This document shows, piece after piece, positions 8,544 through 19,000 of a stretch of 45,942 nucleotides of DNA. The DNA lies in IMG/VR virus record IMGVR_UViG_3300031784_000057, positions 1 to 45,942 of that record; one strand, written 5' to 3'. Made by a program: the position numbers and the translations under genes. Numbering within the stretch: the first letter of the stretch is position 1; each line of letters starts with the position of its first letter. The notes below the pieces were generated by a model. It did not search any database, was not told the DNA's origin, and saw only the letters and a program-made list of their open reading frames with translations. This DNA is from a virus.

Positions 8544-9249
8544 TATCAATAACCTTCAATCTTATATTTTTAACTTCATGTTCTCCAAGTTTATTGCCTA
8601 AATAATCTACGCCATTTCTATAAAAATTAGTCCATTCTTTTTTTACAGCATACTCAGATACTGTTTTAATATGATCAGTATCATTATATAAATGATCATA
8701 CGGTCCTTTAGGCATATCTTTTTTATTTTTTATAATAACCTCAGAATTATTTATTTGTTTTAAAGAAATTGGAATAAGCGTAATAAATGGATGTCCTGCT
8801 GGAATTGTTATTGCTACTCCTGGCTTAGTTATTTTCCAAGCAACTGGGAATTCTGCAGTGAACCAAGATGTACTAATAACAGTTGTAAATGCTTGTGTGC
8901 CATCAATAAACATATTTGGGGTTGGCATACCAATCATACTTACATCTTCTTCTGTTCTAAATATCAACCCAGTTTTAAAACTTATTGTTCCATTTGCTCT
9001 TTCAGTATATACATACTTATTGCCAGTTAAAACTTTAACATGGTCTGGCTTAGAGTCAGATTGTCCGTCCCAAATAAAAGTAATATCTTCTGGAAAAGAC
9101 AATCCAAACCCCAAAGAGTTTGTAAGCGTTACTGGAAAACAACTGTATGCATGCCTTTCATGAGTCATCTCCATCCAGTCTCTTTTAACTGGTAGCTGTG
9201 CTATGTCTGCAGCATTTTCAGATGCTTTGTATACATCTATTTTATACAT
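8530..9249 (-). CDS. DUF6065 family protein
   Basis: 239 residues from the ATG at 9249. A TTG-initiated longer frame begins at 9273. The motifs RDWMEMTHERHAYSCFPVTL with TNSLGFGL, GLIFRTEEDVSM, VISTSWFTAEFPVAWKITKPG and GHPFITLIPISL follow the DUF6065 pattern as I know it. No biochemical role is established for the family. It overlaps both neighbours, so it is part of one coupled operon with the oxygenases. A structural or substrate-presenting function for the modification enzymes is a guess from context only. Confidence 0.65.
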   Translation of the reverse strand: MYKIDVYKASENAADIAQLPVKRDWMEMTHERHAYSCFPVTLTNSLGFGLSFPEDITFIWDGQSDSKPDHVKVLTGNKYVYTERANGTISFKTGLIFRTEEDVSMIGMPTPNMFIDGTQAFTTVISTSWFTAEFPVAWKITKPGVAITIPAGHPFITLIPISLKQINNSEVIIKNKKDMPKGPYDHLYNDTDHIKTVSEYAVKKEWTNFYRNGVDYLGNKLGEHEVKNIRLKVIDNAKN

Positions 9250-9937
9250 AGCCCTCTGTGTATCTTTTTTCAATGTCTCTATAGTCTGGAGTGTGCGGAG
9301 CCTCTAGATAGTCAAGCATAGTGACAATAGAATATTTTGTTCCAGATTTAACTGGCATCGCTGCGTGTGAGTAAATATATGATGAAGGGAAAAGGTATAG
9401 GTCTCCAGCTTTTGGCTTAAAAGTTAAACCAAGCTTGTCAAAATGAAGTTCTCCTCCCTCATAATCATCATTAATATAGCCAACAGATGAAAGAACACAA
9501 ATATAAGAATATCCGTGATCTGAGTGGACCTGGAAGTGTTGATCTTTGCCATACTTAACAAAGTTAAATGATTCCCAATAGTTTAATGGAGCAAGGCCAA
9601 ATACCTTTCTGTACTCTTCTACTGGGCCTTCTTGTGCTTTTTTAGAATCTAAATAAATAGATCTTAAGGCATCTTCTGCTGGGCCTTGTTTATTTTTGTC
9701 TACATAATTAAAATGTAACATTAGGCTATCGTCGCTATTGACCTTGACTTTAAAGTCATGTGCATCACGATATTTTAGGTCAGTGTTTGCATATCCAGTT
9801 TGAGCCTGGTTCCACTTATACTTGGAGTCACTTGTAGCAAGAGCTCCTTCTAGCCTGTTAATAAGATCTAAATTGTTAAAAACATTTCTGTATACAACAA
9901 TTCCATGATATAGATATTCTGCATTAGCTGAAAACAT
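9242..9937 (-). CDS. 2-oxoglutarate/Fe(II) oxygenase, prolyl-4-hydroxylase-like (copy 2)
   Basis: 231 residues. H138 and D140 (QVHSDHGYSYI), H191 (YSHAAMPV) and K201 (TKYSIVTMLDY) form the iron and 2-oxoglutarate sites. The core is YINDDYEGGELHFDKLGLTF. It is clearly the closest paralogue of the next upstream oxygenase: both have W-N-[DQ]-A-[EQ] near residue 45, YRDx-KDF near 60, DHGYSY and TMLDY. It is coupled to that gene by a 1-base TAATG overlap. A recent duplication is likely. Confidence 0.9.
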   Translation of the reverse strand: MFSANAEYLYHGIVVYRNVFNNLDLINRLEGALATSDSKYKWNQAQTGYANTDLKYRDAHDFKVKVNSDDSLMLHFNYVDKNKQGPAEDALRSIYLDSKKAQEGPVEEYRKVFGLAPLNYWESFNFVKYGKDQHFQVHSDHGYSYICVLSSVGYINDDYEGGELHFDKLGLTFKPKAGDLYLFPSSYIYSHAAMPVKSGTKYSIVTMLDYLEAPHTPDYRDIEKRYTEGYV

Positions 9938-10593
9938 TATTTACCTCCTAGGTATTTGTTTTTTATAAATTGCTCGTATTCATCTGTATGAGTATAGTCA
10001 TTATAATCTAACATTGTTACAAAAGAGTATTTTACACCAGATTGTACTGGCATTGCAACATGTGAAAATAAATATGTCGATGGGAATATATATAGGTCGC
10101 CCTCTTCTGGCTCAATATTTATACCCAGTTTTGGGAAATATAGACTCCCGCCCACATAATCTTTATTTGGATACCCTACCAAAGATACTGTGGAAACATA
10201 TGAATATCCATGGTCTGCATGCTCTTTAAAGTATTGGTTAGGTCCATATTTAACAACATTAATCCATTCACAAAAATCCATTTTAATATTATAAAAATTA
10301 CAATATTCTTTTACTGCTGGATCCTGTAATTCTAATATGTCTTTCCAAACTTGATCAAATACTAATGTATATTCATCTGCAGGTTGATTTTCAAATCTTC
10401 CCAATTTAAAATCTTTGCAGTCACGATAATCTTTTATAATGTCGTCATGCCCAACTTCGGCATCATTCCATTGATATTTACCGTTGCTGTCTTGAATAGC
10501 ATTTTCTACTGTGCTAATAAGATTTGGCTTTTTTGTAAATACATTACTATATTTCCAGAGGCCAGGAAAAATTTCTTGTTTTTGATAAGACAT
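9937..10593 (-). CDS. 2-oxoglutarate/Fe(II) oxygenase, prolyl-4-hydroxylase-like (copy 1)
   Basis: 218 residues. H125 and D127 (KEHADHGYSYV) and H178 (FSHVAMPVQ) are the iron ligands; K188 (VKYSFVTMLDY) should hold 2-oxoglutarate. It begins only 17 bp after the FFxPP-repeat/Hint protein ends and is the first of five oxygenases. A short TAGG ribosome-binding site precedes the ATG. The adjacency makes the proline-rich repeat protein the obvious candidate substrate, though that is inference. Related enzymes are common in cyanophages, where their role is also unsettled. Confidence 0.9.
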   Translation of the reverse strand: MSYQKQEIFPGLWKYSNVFTKKPNLISTVENAIQDSNGKYQWNDAEVGHDDIIKDYRDCKDFKLGRFENQPADEYTLVFDQVWKDILELQDPAVKEYCNFYNIKMDFCEWINVVKYGPNQYFKEHADHGYSYVSTVSLVGYPNKDYVGGSLYFPKLGINIEPEEGDLYIFPSTYLFSHVAMPVQSGVKYSFVTMLDYNDYTHTDEYEQFIKNKYLGGK

Positions 10594-10610
10594 ATGCCTA
10601 CTTTATCATT

Positions 10611-12485
10611 TTAGTTTGGATTAGTCAACATATGTGTTGGGCATCCATTATAAGCAAGCATTCCCCCAGCAATCATCATTCCATAAGGCTCTCTGTAGAA
10701 CAAAAGAACTTCTGTATCTTCTCTATGTTCCTTTAGATTAGTTATCATCTCATGAACCAGTATGCCATCTTCAAAAACAATAATATAATCTCCAACCTTA
10801 AGATCTTCTATTGTTTTAATAACATATTTATCGTGAGAGTAAGATAAGATATCTTCTTTTGGAGAAAACCTCTTCTTAGGATCTCTGTTAATAATAATAA
10901 TTTTCTCACAAGGATCTGTTACAATATTAGTAATAGTGGATTCAACTAATGTGTAATTTTCTAGCTCGTCTACGTTCCAAGCTTTTACTATAGTAGAACA
11001 CTCTTCTGTAACATCACCGACTGTACAGTTTGGATCTCCATGAGTAAGGTTATCAAAATTCAAAGTAGAAACTTTGTCTCCAACCTTTAAATCTTTTGCT
11101 TTTATATAACCAGATGGAGTTAGAATCGGAGTATTTTTATCGATACAAAATCTTGGCGGAGCAAAGAATCTTGGAGGGCCAAAGAAGAATGGCGGACCAA
11201 AGAATCGTGGTGGCCCAAAGAACGATGGCGGACCAAAGAACGATGGTGGACCAAAGAAGAATGGTGGACCAAAGAATCTTGGAGGGCCAAAGAACGATGG
11301 TGGTCCAAAGAAAAATGGCGGAGCAAAGAATGCTGGTGGGGAAAAGAATCCTGGAGGCCCGAAGAATGCTGGAGGTCCAAAGAATGCTGGAGGTCCAAAG
11401 AATCGTGGTGGCCCAAAGAAAGATGGTGGCCCAAAGAACGATGGTGGGCCAAAGAAGAATGGCGGACCAAAGAATCCTGGCGGAGCAAAGAATTGTGGTG
11501 GGCTAAAGAATGCTGGTGGAGAAAAGAAAGTCGGTGGGCTAAAGAATGCTGGTGGAGAAAAGAAAGTAGGTGGGGAGAAAAATTGTGGTGGAGCAAAGAA
11601 CCTTGGTGGAGAGAAGAATGCTGGTGGTCCAAAGAAGCTTGGTGGGCTAAAGAATGTTGTTACTGGGGATGTCTCCATAAAGTTTGAAGTACCATTAGCA
11701 TTAATAGCATAAACTTTATATCTTTGAGTAGTTCCCCCAGTTTCTGATATTGTATATGGAGAAGTAACATTTAAATATGTTGGTCCAGGCTGACTGTCTG
11801 TGTGGTCTGTGAACTTACCATCTTGTAATGGTACATTTCCAGAATTAGGAACAGTTAAGGTAATTGTATTTCCATTAATAGCCTGTACAGCAGCATTTGT
11901 TCCAATTCCAGTTCCAGTAACTGTATTTCCAACAACAATTCCAATATTATCACTTACTGTAATTGTGCTTTGTCCAGATGATCCAGAAATCTGCTTAGAA
12001 ACGGACTTTGGAAGCTGTGCAGTAGTGTCGGTAGAAACAATTGTGTATGATGTAATTGGCTTTCCACCATCTTCTAAGGGGGCAGACCAAGTAACCGTAT
12101 CTTGATCTGCTACAGTTGAAGACGCTGTTGCAAATCTAGGTGTATTAGGAACTGTTGTAGCTGTAATTTGATTAGAAGCAGCAGACGATATAGATGTACC
12201 ATTATTATTTGATGCGGTTGCTGTAAATGTGTACTGAACATTACTTTGTAAACCTTGTACAATTATAGGAGAAGATGTACCAGCACCACTAAAGTTTCCA
12301 GGTGTAGAAACTATGTTAAATGAAGTTGGTACAGAGCTAAGAGGATTTACGGTAAAGCTAATAGAAGCAGATCCATTGTTAAATGCTCTATTAGTTCCAA
12401 CATCTGTAGCTACTAAATTTTCAGGTGGTAACGGCTTTTCATAGTCGCCTACTGCTGAAGATTTTCTACCAGTTTTTTTAGCCAA
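10611..12485 (-). CDS. FN3 - (FFxPPx)28 repeat - Hint autoprocessing protein
   Basis: 624 residues with a TTG start at 12485, chosen because TAGGAG lies 6 bases upstream. Residues about 17-272 form two fibronectin-III-like domains (ENLVATDVG; VTWSAPLEDGGKPITSYTI). Residues 278-445 are 28 uninterrupted hexapeptides FF[GSA]PP[x]. Residues 447-624 form a Hint/intein-like domain: Cys447 starts CIDKNTPILTPSGYIKAKDL, a candidate block-B His is H551 (SYSHDKYV), and it ends MIAGGMLAYNGCPTH. Asn613 is followed by Gly, not Cys/Ser/Thr, so splicing is less likely than N-terminal cleavage or transesterification after the repeat. It lies between fibre genes and prolyl-hydroxylase-like genes. It is probably a virion or fibre component. 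Confidence 0.85.
   Translation of the reverse strand: MAKKTGRKSSAVGDYEKPLPPENLVATDVGTNRAFNNGSASISFTVNPLSSVPTSFNIVSTPGNFSGAGTSSPIIVQGLQSNVQYTFTATASNNNGTSISSAASNQITATTVPNTPRFATASSTVADQDTVTWSAPLEDGGKPITSYTIVSTDTTAQLPKSVSKQISGSSGQSTITVSDNIGIVVGNTVTGTGIGTNAAVQAINGNTITLTVPNSGNVPLQDGKFTDHTDSQPGPTYLNVTSPYTISETGGTTQRYKVYAINANGTSNFMETSPVTTFFSPPSFFGPPAFFSPPRFFAPPQFFSPPTFFSPPAFFSPPTFFSPPAFFSPPQFFAPPGFFGPPFFFGPPSFFGPPSFFGPPRFFGPPAFFGPPAFFGPPGFFSPPAFFAPPFFFGPPSFFGPPRFFGPPFFFGPPSFFGPPSFFGPPRFFGPPFFFGPPRFFAPPRFCIDKNTPILTPSGYIKAKDLKVGDKVSTLNFDNLTHGDPNCTVGDVTEECSTIVKAWNVDELENYTLVESTITNIVTDPCEKIIIINRDPKKRFSPKEDILSYSHDKYVIKTIEDLKVGDYIIVFEDGILVHEMITNLKEHREDTEVLLFYREPYGMMIAGGMLAYNGCPTHMLTNPN
11151..11654 (-). repeat. 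28 tandem 18-bp units encoding FFxPPx
   Basis: Exactly 504 bp = 28 x 18 bp, in frame with no interruption. Every unit encodes Phe-Phe, then Gly, Ser or Ala, then Pro-Pro and one variable residue (S, A, R, Q, T, G or F). Ser-type units cluster at the N-terminal end and Gly-type units dominate later. Third positions vary although the encoded pattern is strict, pointing to selection on the protein. Length variation by slippage is expected. Confidence 0.97.
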
Positions 12486-12494
12486 TTTTTACTC

Positions 12495-13007
12495 CTATGA
12501 AGTAAGGTCTCCAAATACTACCCAAGTATTTGCATTTCTTTTTAAAATAGTCACGATTGACCATTGGGTTCTAATCTTTAATCCAGGGGTTCCATTTAAA
12601 ACAACTCCGTTACCAGGAACTATTGTTGTCTGTCCACTGTTTGACTGCAAAACATCAATTGTAGTTCCAATTGGATATGTTAAAGCAGCTGAATCAGCTG
12701 GAATTGTTAATGTATTTGCAACAGTCATATTCATTTCAATAAGACCGTCTCTAAGATCTGCTCTATCTAAAGTATAGTTTGAAAATGTTGGGAATATGGT
12801 TGTTATCGATGGGACGCCAACTTTCGTCATTGTCCCATCTGATAACACCATTGATCCACCATGGCTAGCATCCATGGTCATAGTACCAACAACTCTGATG
12901 TTTCCACCAAGTGTTACTTGACCATTAAAGCCAGCCTCGTCTGAGACTGACAATGTCTTTGTTGCTAATTCAGCGTTATAAGGTATTCGAGCCTTATTAA
13001 TAGACAT
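12495..13007 (-). CDS. Putative virion/fibre-associated protein
   Basis: 170 residues; strong AGGAGG site before the ATG. The N-terminus (NKARIPYNAELATKTLSVSD then GQVTLGGNIRVVGTM) resembles the repeated beta-strand modules of the neighbouring fibre genes. The C-terminus (TIDVLQSNSGQTTIVPGNGV then KIRTQWSIVTILKRNANTWV and VFGDL) matches a terminal beta-barrel often seen on cyanophage-like fibre proteins, based on general style. It sits 18 bp from the 1005-residue structural protein. Probably a small fibre or accessory tip; no enzyme motif is visible. Confidence 0.6.
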   Translation of the reverse strand: MSINKARIPYNAELATKTLSVSDEAGFNGQVTLGGNIRVVGTMTMDASHGGSMVLSDGTMTKVGVPSITTIFPTFSNYTLDRADLRDGLIEMNMTVANTLTIPADSAALTYPIGTTIDVLQSNSGQTTIVPGNGVVLNGTPGLKIRTQWSIVTILKRNANTWVVFGDLTS

Positions 13008-13024
13008 TGTGTCCTCCTATTATT

Positions 13025-16000
13025 TTAAGCCTGTGCCTCAGTCCATGATAGACGAGAGAACACGGTTGCTGTTTGTGAACCTAGATTTGTTACAGTAATA
13101 TGTAGTACGTCTGGTCCATCTGGGTAAATATTCTGTGTAGTAGTAGTTCCACCACCACCAAGAATTGAGTTACCAAGATCACGCAGTGAGCTTAAATCAA
13201 CAGAGTTTGTTCCTTGAGAGAAGAATCCACCTGTTGTTTCACCGCCAGATAATGTAGCTGACTGTCCAGCATAATCTGCAATTTGTGCAAGTGATGAGTT
13301 AACTACACCAGAAGCATTACCAACTGCATTTGTCCAGTTAACACCGACGCTTGGTAAACCGTTCAAAACTGCAGATACAAGAACTGTTGGAGTACCTGTT
13401 CCAGATGCAGCTGTAATATCTAGAGCCTTTAATGTAAGCTGCATTCTATTTACAGTTTCACGAGCACCAAATGCTGCTCCAATACCATTATCTGCTGAAG
13501 GTGCGTTTCTAATTCCAAGAAGTACTCTTGTTGCACCAGCTGGCACTGATAAAGCGGTTCTCTGTCCATATGTAAAGATAAGAGACTTATCATCATCAAA
13601 TCGACCATCCATGATTACAGAAGTACCCCAGTGTGAAATTGAAGATCCAAATGTTGGATATAGCAACTCACAAATTGTTGGTGCAGTTGAACTCCATGTA
13701 AACTGAATTGGAGATGTGACTCCCATTGGAGCAAATGTAACTACTGGATTATTGTTTGCTGCTGGTCCACTAAAGGTAATTTGTGTTCCATTGATTGCAG
13801 AAATATATGTTCCGTCTGGGAAGTCTTGGCTAACAACCTGCATACCTATTTGCAAAGTATTAGCATCTGCTGGGTTTGCCAATGTTCCCTTATTTCTTCC
13901 AGCATTAATTGTTAGTCCTGCGTAGGAACCAATTCCAGCTCTTGCTCTGGTTAGACCAGTAAACGAAGTTGCTGTTTTTGCTGAGTAGTTAACGTATTCA
14001 TAATTGTTATTATCTCTAATAACAATAGTTCCGCTGGCAGGGAACTTAGATGTATCTGCTACCTGAATTGCCAAATCTGTTGACAACAATGTAGCTGTCA
14101 TGTTTGTATATGGAGGCACTGTTGTTGAGCTATATCGTCCAGGCAAGTTACCTGAGCGCATATAAGCTTCGGTATTAACGTTATTGTTTTGCATCTTGTG
14201 CAAATAAATAATGTCTCCCTTAGGTCCTCTTACACCCCAACGGATAAATCCTGCTCCGTACCATGTGTAGTCTACATAGAACATCTGCATCTTTGATAGG
14301 TCCATTGTATATTGTGATGGTCCTGTTCCGTCTGCCTTATCCATGTTAAACTGATCTTGAGGAATTCTTGTATCAACTGTCTTAGATGCAATACAGTATT
14401 GTGATGTTGCACCTCTGTATGCTGGGGTAATCTTAAGGGCTGTATCATCAATGATTCTATCTACCTTATAAGACTGTCCTCTAAGAACAATATAATCTCC
14501 AGGAATTAACTGCTTGTTAAAGTATGTTCTAAATGTTCCGTCTGTCTGGCTAACTGTGTCATCACCATTTGTTACGGTAACTCTACCAGATAGCTGGAAT
14601 GTTGAGCTTCTGCGAACTGCCCAAAGCTTTTGTCCATCATACTCAAAGAAAACACCATTTTGGTCATCAAATAAACCAAGTCTATTCTGGCAACCATACC
14701 AACTTACAATAGAAGCATAGTAATTACCAGAAGCAACTCCTGATGAAGGTGTTGTTAGTGCTGTGTACTCAAAGGAATTAAATCCAGTAATGTCGGTAAT
14801 TGTAAATGTACCGTTATATGCTGTTTCATTACACCCACCAATTGCAATTACTGTTCCTGGTTGAATGTTGTGCTTTTCTTTTGTATAAACAGTTACTGTT
14901 GTTCCATTTGAAGTAATTGAATCAATTCCAGCATAAGGCTTCATAATGGTACCTGAAGATGCCTGGATTCCCTTACCTGACTGATATCTGAAATAACGAC
15001 GTGTTTGACGAACTGCTGCTGCGTAGTTAGATCCAGAATTTGTTGAGAAAATAACTCCACCATCTGCTGGTCTATGCAAGAACACTGACTGAGGTCTTAC
15101 ATAAATTTCAATTGGTCCAGTTACGGTTCCTGTTGGAATTGCTGCTGCGAAGTATACGAATCTTGTTGGGCTTAGAATTTGTGCGACTGTAAAGTTACCA
15201 TTAGGAGCATTTGTAGTAGCTGTTGCACCAGTCACAACAATTTCATTTCCAATAGACAATCCGTGTGAAATAGTTGTTGTTACATCAATTCTAGTACCAC
15301 TGTAAGATATTACTGGAATAAAGCCAATTCTTGAACCAGAAAATCTTGATGCGGTGTAGATTGCTGTCTTGTTTGTATCTAAAATGCTTGTAATGTTGGT
15401 GTTATTTTTTGCAGCTGCGCTATAAACAAAGGTTGAAGTTCCTCCTCCGCTTTCTACAACAAAGTTTCCATTTGCTGCCTGAAGGTATGTATCCTGAACT
15501 GTAATAGCCTGTCCGTTTGCTGGACCTACACCAGATGTTAAGCTTACTGTCACATTTTGTGAACCAGTTGGGAATGTAATAGATCCAACATTTGGAACTG
15601 GTGTTGCGTTAGCATACGCAAATGGTCTATTGTTATATAGACCAAGATTTTCCCACTTAGTAATCTGAGTACCGTACTCAAAGTCAGTATCAATTAGAGA
15701 CTGTGGCTGTGTAACACGGAACTTGTTGGTTGTATCCATCAATGTTTCTGCTGGTCTGAATGTCTCATCAAACTCATCAATTGTAATTGACAGCTTATCT
15801 GTTGTAAGCATTGATGCTGTATTGTAGTTTAGTACAATTGTAGTTAATTCTGTACCATTTGCTTCAACCGCTGTATAGGTTGTAGCATTTAAGCTTGGAT
15901 CAGAGAAATTATATATGACCTGATTTTGGGTCACATTTGTAATCAAAAGCAATCTTTCTCTTGGAATTGCTTTTGGAATTGTAATTGTTCTTGTGGTCGG

Positions 16001-16042
16001 TGTAAATGTATACGCCGTTTCCATTATAACTTTTCTTGCCAT
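13025..16042 (-). CDS. Large virion structural protein (cyanophage-like)
   Basis: 1005 residues. The N-terminal part (RTITIPKAIPRERLLLITNV with QNQVIYNFSD, and TTNKFRVTQPQSLIDTDFEY with GTQITKWENLG) resembles a structural protein that I associate with T4-like cyanophages. The middle has repeated beta motifs such as ITVQDTYLQAANGNFVV and IVVTGATATTNAPNGNFTV, and YTWYGAGFIRWGVRGPKGD around residues 560-600. No catalytic motif is evident. It lies inside the fibre block, so a long baseplate or fibre-linked structural protein is the best call. Possession of this gene in a phage with PBSX-like head genes suggests exchange with marine or freshwater phages. Confidence 0.65.
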   Translation of the reverse strand: MARKVIMETAYTFTPTTRTITIPKAIPRERLLLITNVTQNQVIYNFSDPSLNATTYTAVEANGTELTTIVLNYNTASMLTTDKLSITIDEFDETFRPAETLMDTTNKFRVTQPQSLIDTDFEYGTQITKWENLGLYNNRPFAYANATPVPNVGSITFPTGSQNVTVSLTSGVGPANGQAITVQDTYLQAANGNFVVESGGGTSTFVYSAAAKNNTNITSILDTNKTAIYTASRFSGSRIGFIPVISYSGTRIDVTTTISHGLSIGNEIVVTGATATTNAPNGNFTVAQILSPTRFVYFAAAIPTGTVTGPIEIYVRPQSVFLHRPADGGVIFSTNSGSNYAAAVRQTRRYFRYQSGKGIQASSGTIMKPYAGIDSITSNGTTVTVYTKEKHNIQPGTVIAIGGCNETAYNGTFTITDITGFNSFEYTALTTPSSGVASGNYYASIVSWYGCQNRLGLFDDQNGVFFEYDGQKLWAVRRSSTFQLSGRVTVTNGDDTVSQTDGTFRTYFNKQLIPGDYIVLRGQSYKVDRIIDDTALKITPAYRGATSQYCIASKTVDTRIPQDQFNMDKADGTGPSQYTMDLSKMQMFYVDYTWYGAGFIRWGVRGPKGDIIYLHKMQNNNVNTEAYMRSGNLPGRYSSTTVPPYTNMTATLLSTDLAIQVADTSKFPASGTIVIRDNNNYEYVNYSAKTATSFTGLTRARAGIGSYAGLTINAGRNKGTLANPADANTLQIGMQVVSQDFPDGTYISAINGTQITFSGPAANNNPVVTFAPMGVTSPIQFTWSSTAPTICELLYPTFGSSISHWGTSVIMDGRFDDDKSLIFTYGQRTALSVPAGATRVLLGIRNAPSADNGIGAAFGARETVNRMQLTLKALDITAASGTGTPTVLVSAVLNGLPSVGVNWTNAVGNASGVVNSSLAQIADYAGQSATLSGGETTGGFFSQGTNSVDLSSLRDLGNSILGGGGTTTTQNIYPDGPDVLHITVTNLGSQTATVFSRLSWTEAQA

Positions 16043-16047
16043 TTACT

Positions 16048-19000
16048 TTACGCTCCTAATAATATATCTATCGGTCTGAACGGGTACTGATATTTCTCTA
16101 CAGAGTTTACAGTTGGTCCGTTCATCACTCTTCCGTCGAATACCGACCCCTTAGGAACTGGTTCGCCAAAGTTAAGGTACCCATCAGAATCTACGTAGAA
16201 TCCATCAAAAGGAATCGGTGATAACCAGTGGTTATCAGGATTTCCTAGTATTTGAATTATACCATTGATGGATATCAAAAGTCTAAGTGGGTTTGTAATC
16301 GATAAAATCTGATTATCGTATTTAGGCTGAAACCTAGACCTAGATCCATCAAATTGACTATTTATGTTATCTAAAGGAATAATATCTTGCGCCTTTGAAT
16401 CAACATATCCCTTAGTAGCAGCATGGGTGTCTGCTGTAGGGGTAGGAACCGTTACGGAACCAGTAAATGTTGGTGAAGATAGATTTGCCTTTAAATTCAG
16501 AGCAGTAGCCAACCCTGAAATCTTAGATTGATCAATTGCTGCAGATGCACTAATTTCTGTATTTGTAATTGTTCCAGAAGCAATTTTAATTGCTGTAACA
16601 GATCCGTCTGCAAGCATATTTGTAGTTATTGTTGAATTTGGCAATATAACTGTGCCAGTAAATGTTGGGCTAGCTAGGGGTGCTTTAAGACTTAAAGCAT
16701 TTGTAATTGTAGTAGCATAGCTTGAATCATTTCCAAGAGCTGCCGCCAATTCATTTAAAGTGTTAAGTGCCCCTGGTGCTCCATTAATTAAGCTAGTAAT
16801 TGCACCAGTAACGAATTCAGTTGTAGCAATTTGAGTTGTGTTTGTATTTGCTAAGGCTGTTGGGGCTGTTGGAGTTCCAGTTAACGCTGGTGAACTAATT
16901 GGAGCATATGTAGATGCCGCAATTGTTGAGCTTAGCTTGCTATTTATTTGATCTTGAATTGATGATGTTACTCCATCAAGATATCCAATTTCTGTAGAAG
17001 AAACATTTCCAATTGTTGTATTTGTTGGAAGTGTTGCGCTATCAAATATAACGGCATCTGTTGCGTTGGCCTTTGAAGCAATTGCATCTTCTAGGCCTAC
17101 TATAGAGGTAATTGCAATATCGCTACCAAGCTTATCATTTGTTACTGCACCGTTTGCAATTTTTTCAGTTGTAACAGAACCATTTGTTGGAGTTCTAGTA
17201 TCTGAAAGTCTTGCGTCATTGGTGTAAACTAAATTTGCTGTATTTGATATTCCATGAACATCTGTTGTATCTAGGTTATGAGTAGATACCGCTCCAGTTG
17301 CAAAAGTTTCTGCTGCTCCCTGAGCAGAGTTAGCTGCTGTTGTAGCAGAGTTGTCTGCATAAGTTTTTGTAGCAAGGTCTGCTGTATTTGCTATTCCGTG
17401 TACATTTGTTGTATCTAAATTATGAGTAGATATCTCTGATGTAACATAAGAATGTGTTGCAAGAACTGATGTATCTGGGATACCATGTACAGAAGTTGTA
17501 CTGTTGTTATGGTTATTAACAGATGTAGCAATTGCCTGATTTCTTGCAATAACTTCTTGACCAATTTCATAGTTAGCATGGTCTATAGCGTCATTCTTTG
17601 CATCAAGAATTTCTTGATTAAGTGTTGCGCTTAAAGATAATATTTCACCGTCTGTGTAAGTATTTGCATTTGATTCAGCTTGATTTGCAGCAGCAGACAC
17701 ATCTGAATCTGTTGCTAAAAGGGCTGTGTCGGCAATTCCGTGAACACCCATTGTGTCTAGATTATGTGAATCTATCTGGTCTGCTATTTCTCCATCAACA
17801 TATGTAAATGTTGTTAGCTGGCTTGTATCAGCTATACCATGAACGTTGGTTGTGTCTGCTTCATGTGAAGAAAGAGCCTGGGAAGATGAAAGAGCTAGGT
17901 CAACAATGTCCTGACTTAAACTTGAGTCTAGTCCAGATATTGCTGTTTGTAGGTCATCTAAATAAACTATAAGTGATGTATCTGGAATGCCGTGAATATT
18001 GGTTGTGTCTGCTCTATGTGTTTCAATAGATATATCAGAATAGTCTGTATAATCAGCAATTAGTTGTGCTTCTACGGAAGAAAGATCTGCTTGATATACA
18101 AGATTAGCTGTATCAGATATTCCGTGAACATTCTGTGTAACATTTTTGTGTGATGTAATTGCTGAAGCAACGTGTGGCTCAGATGCTATAGCATAATTGT
18201 TTGTTCCGCCATCTCCAGAATATGTCCACTTATCTAATGTTTCATTCCATAAAAGAAGTGCGTCTGGCTGATTTCCTCTTTTAACTATTAAACCATAGCT
18301 TCCAGAAGGCTCTCCTGTAGCATCGCTATTTGCAACAAAGCCATTAAGAGATAATACATCACCAGAAGAATTTATTGCGGCAACTCCATCTAAAGAGTTT
18401 CTGTCTGCAACAGGGATGTAGTCATCTACTGTGTTTGATAAATCACTAGGGGTTACGTTTATATAAGGTAAAGCAGCCCATGTTTGAACTCCGTCACCTA
18501 GTTTAAAGTTTCCAGTATCGGATTCTAGTCCTAGCTCTCCAACTCTTAATACATCAGTTCCAACCCAAGAAGATGAAATCTTAGATGTAAACTTTCCAAG
18601 ATTATTTTTATTAATACCAAATAATTCATCGCTACTTAAAACTTCTGTTTCATTGATCATGTATACCTTGCCAGTATGTAGATCAAAGTTTTCAGAAGAA
18701 GTCCAAGCATCTGTAGCATCGTACCAAGCTAAGTGCTTATCTGTGGTTCCATGAAGGAATATACCTCCGCCATCTGATGCTGCATCTGTAGGGGTAGCTG
18801 TATTTCCAAGCTCAATTAATTTATCTGTAATTGCTAAATTTTGAGAAGTAATTGTTGTAGTGGTTCCCTGTACAGTAAGGTTTCCAATAATTGTTGCATC
18901 TCCTCCAACTTGAAGGTCGTCTGCAATATGTACTGTATCTGGCAAACCAATTGTAACATTGGCACTTTCGGATCCTGAGCCAGTCACTTCAATTTCATTA

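Noticed and set aside
11151-11654. Possible CRISPR array (regular repeats)
   Set aside because: Units are contiguous 18-bp in-frame codon repeats with no spacers and no cas genes nearby.
11096-11687. Long plus- and minus-strand frames with QRxMADQR-like and HHxSL-like repeats
   Set aside because: They are shadow frames of the 18-bp FFxPPx repeat; a unit length divisible by three opens all frames.
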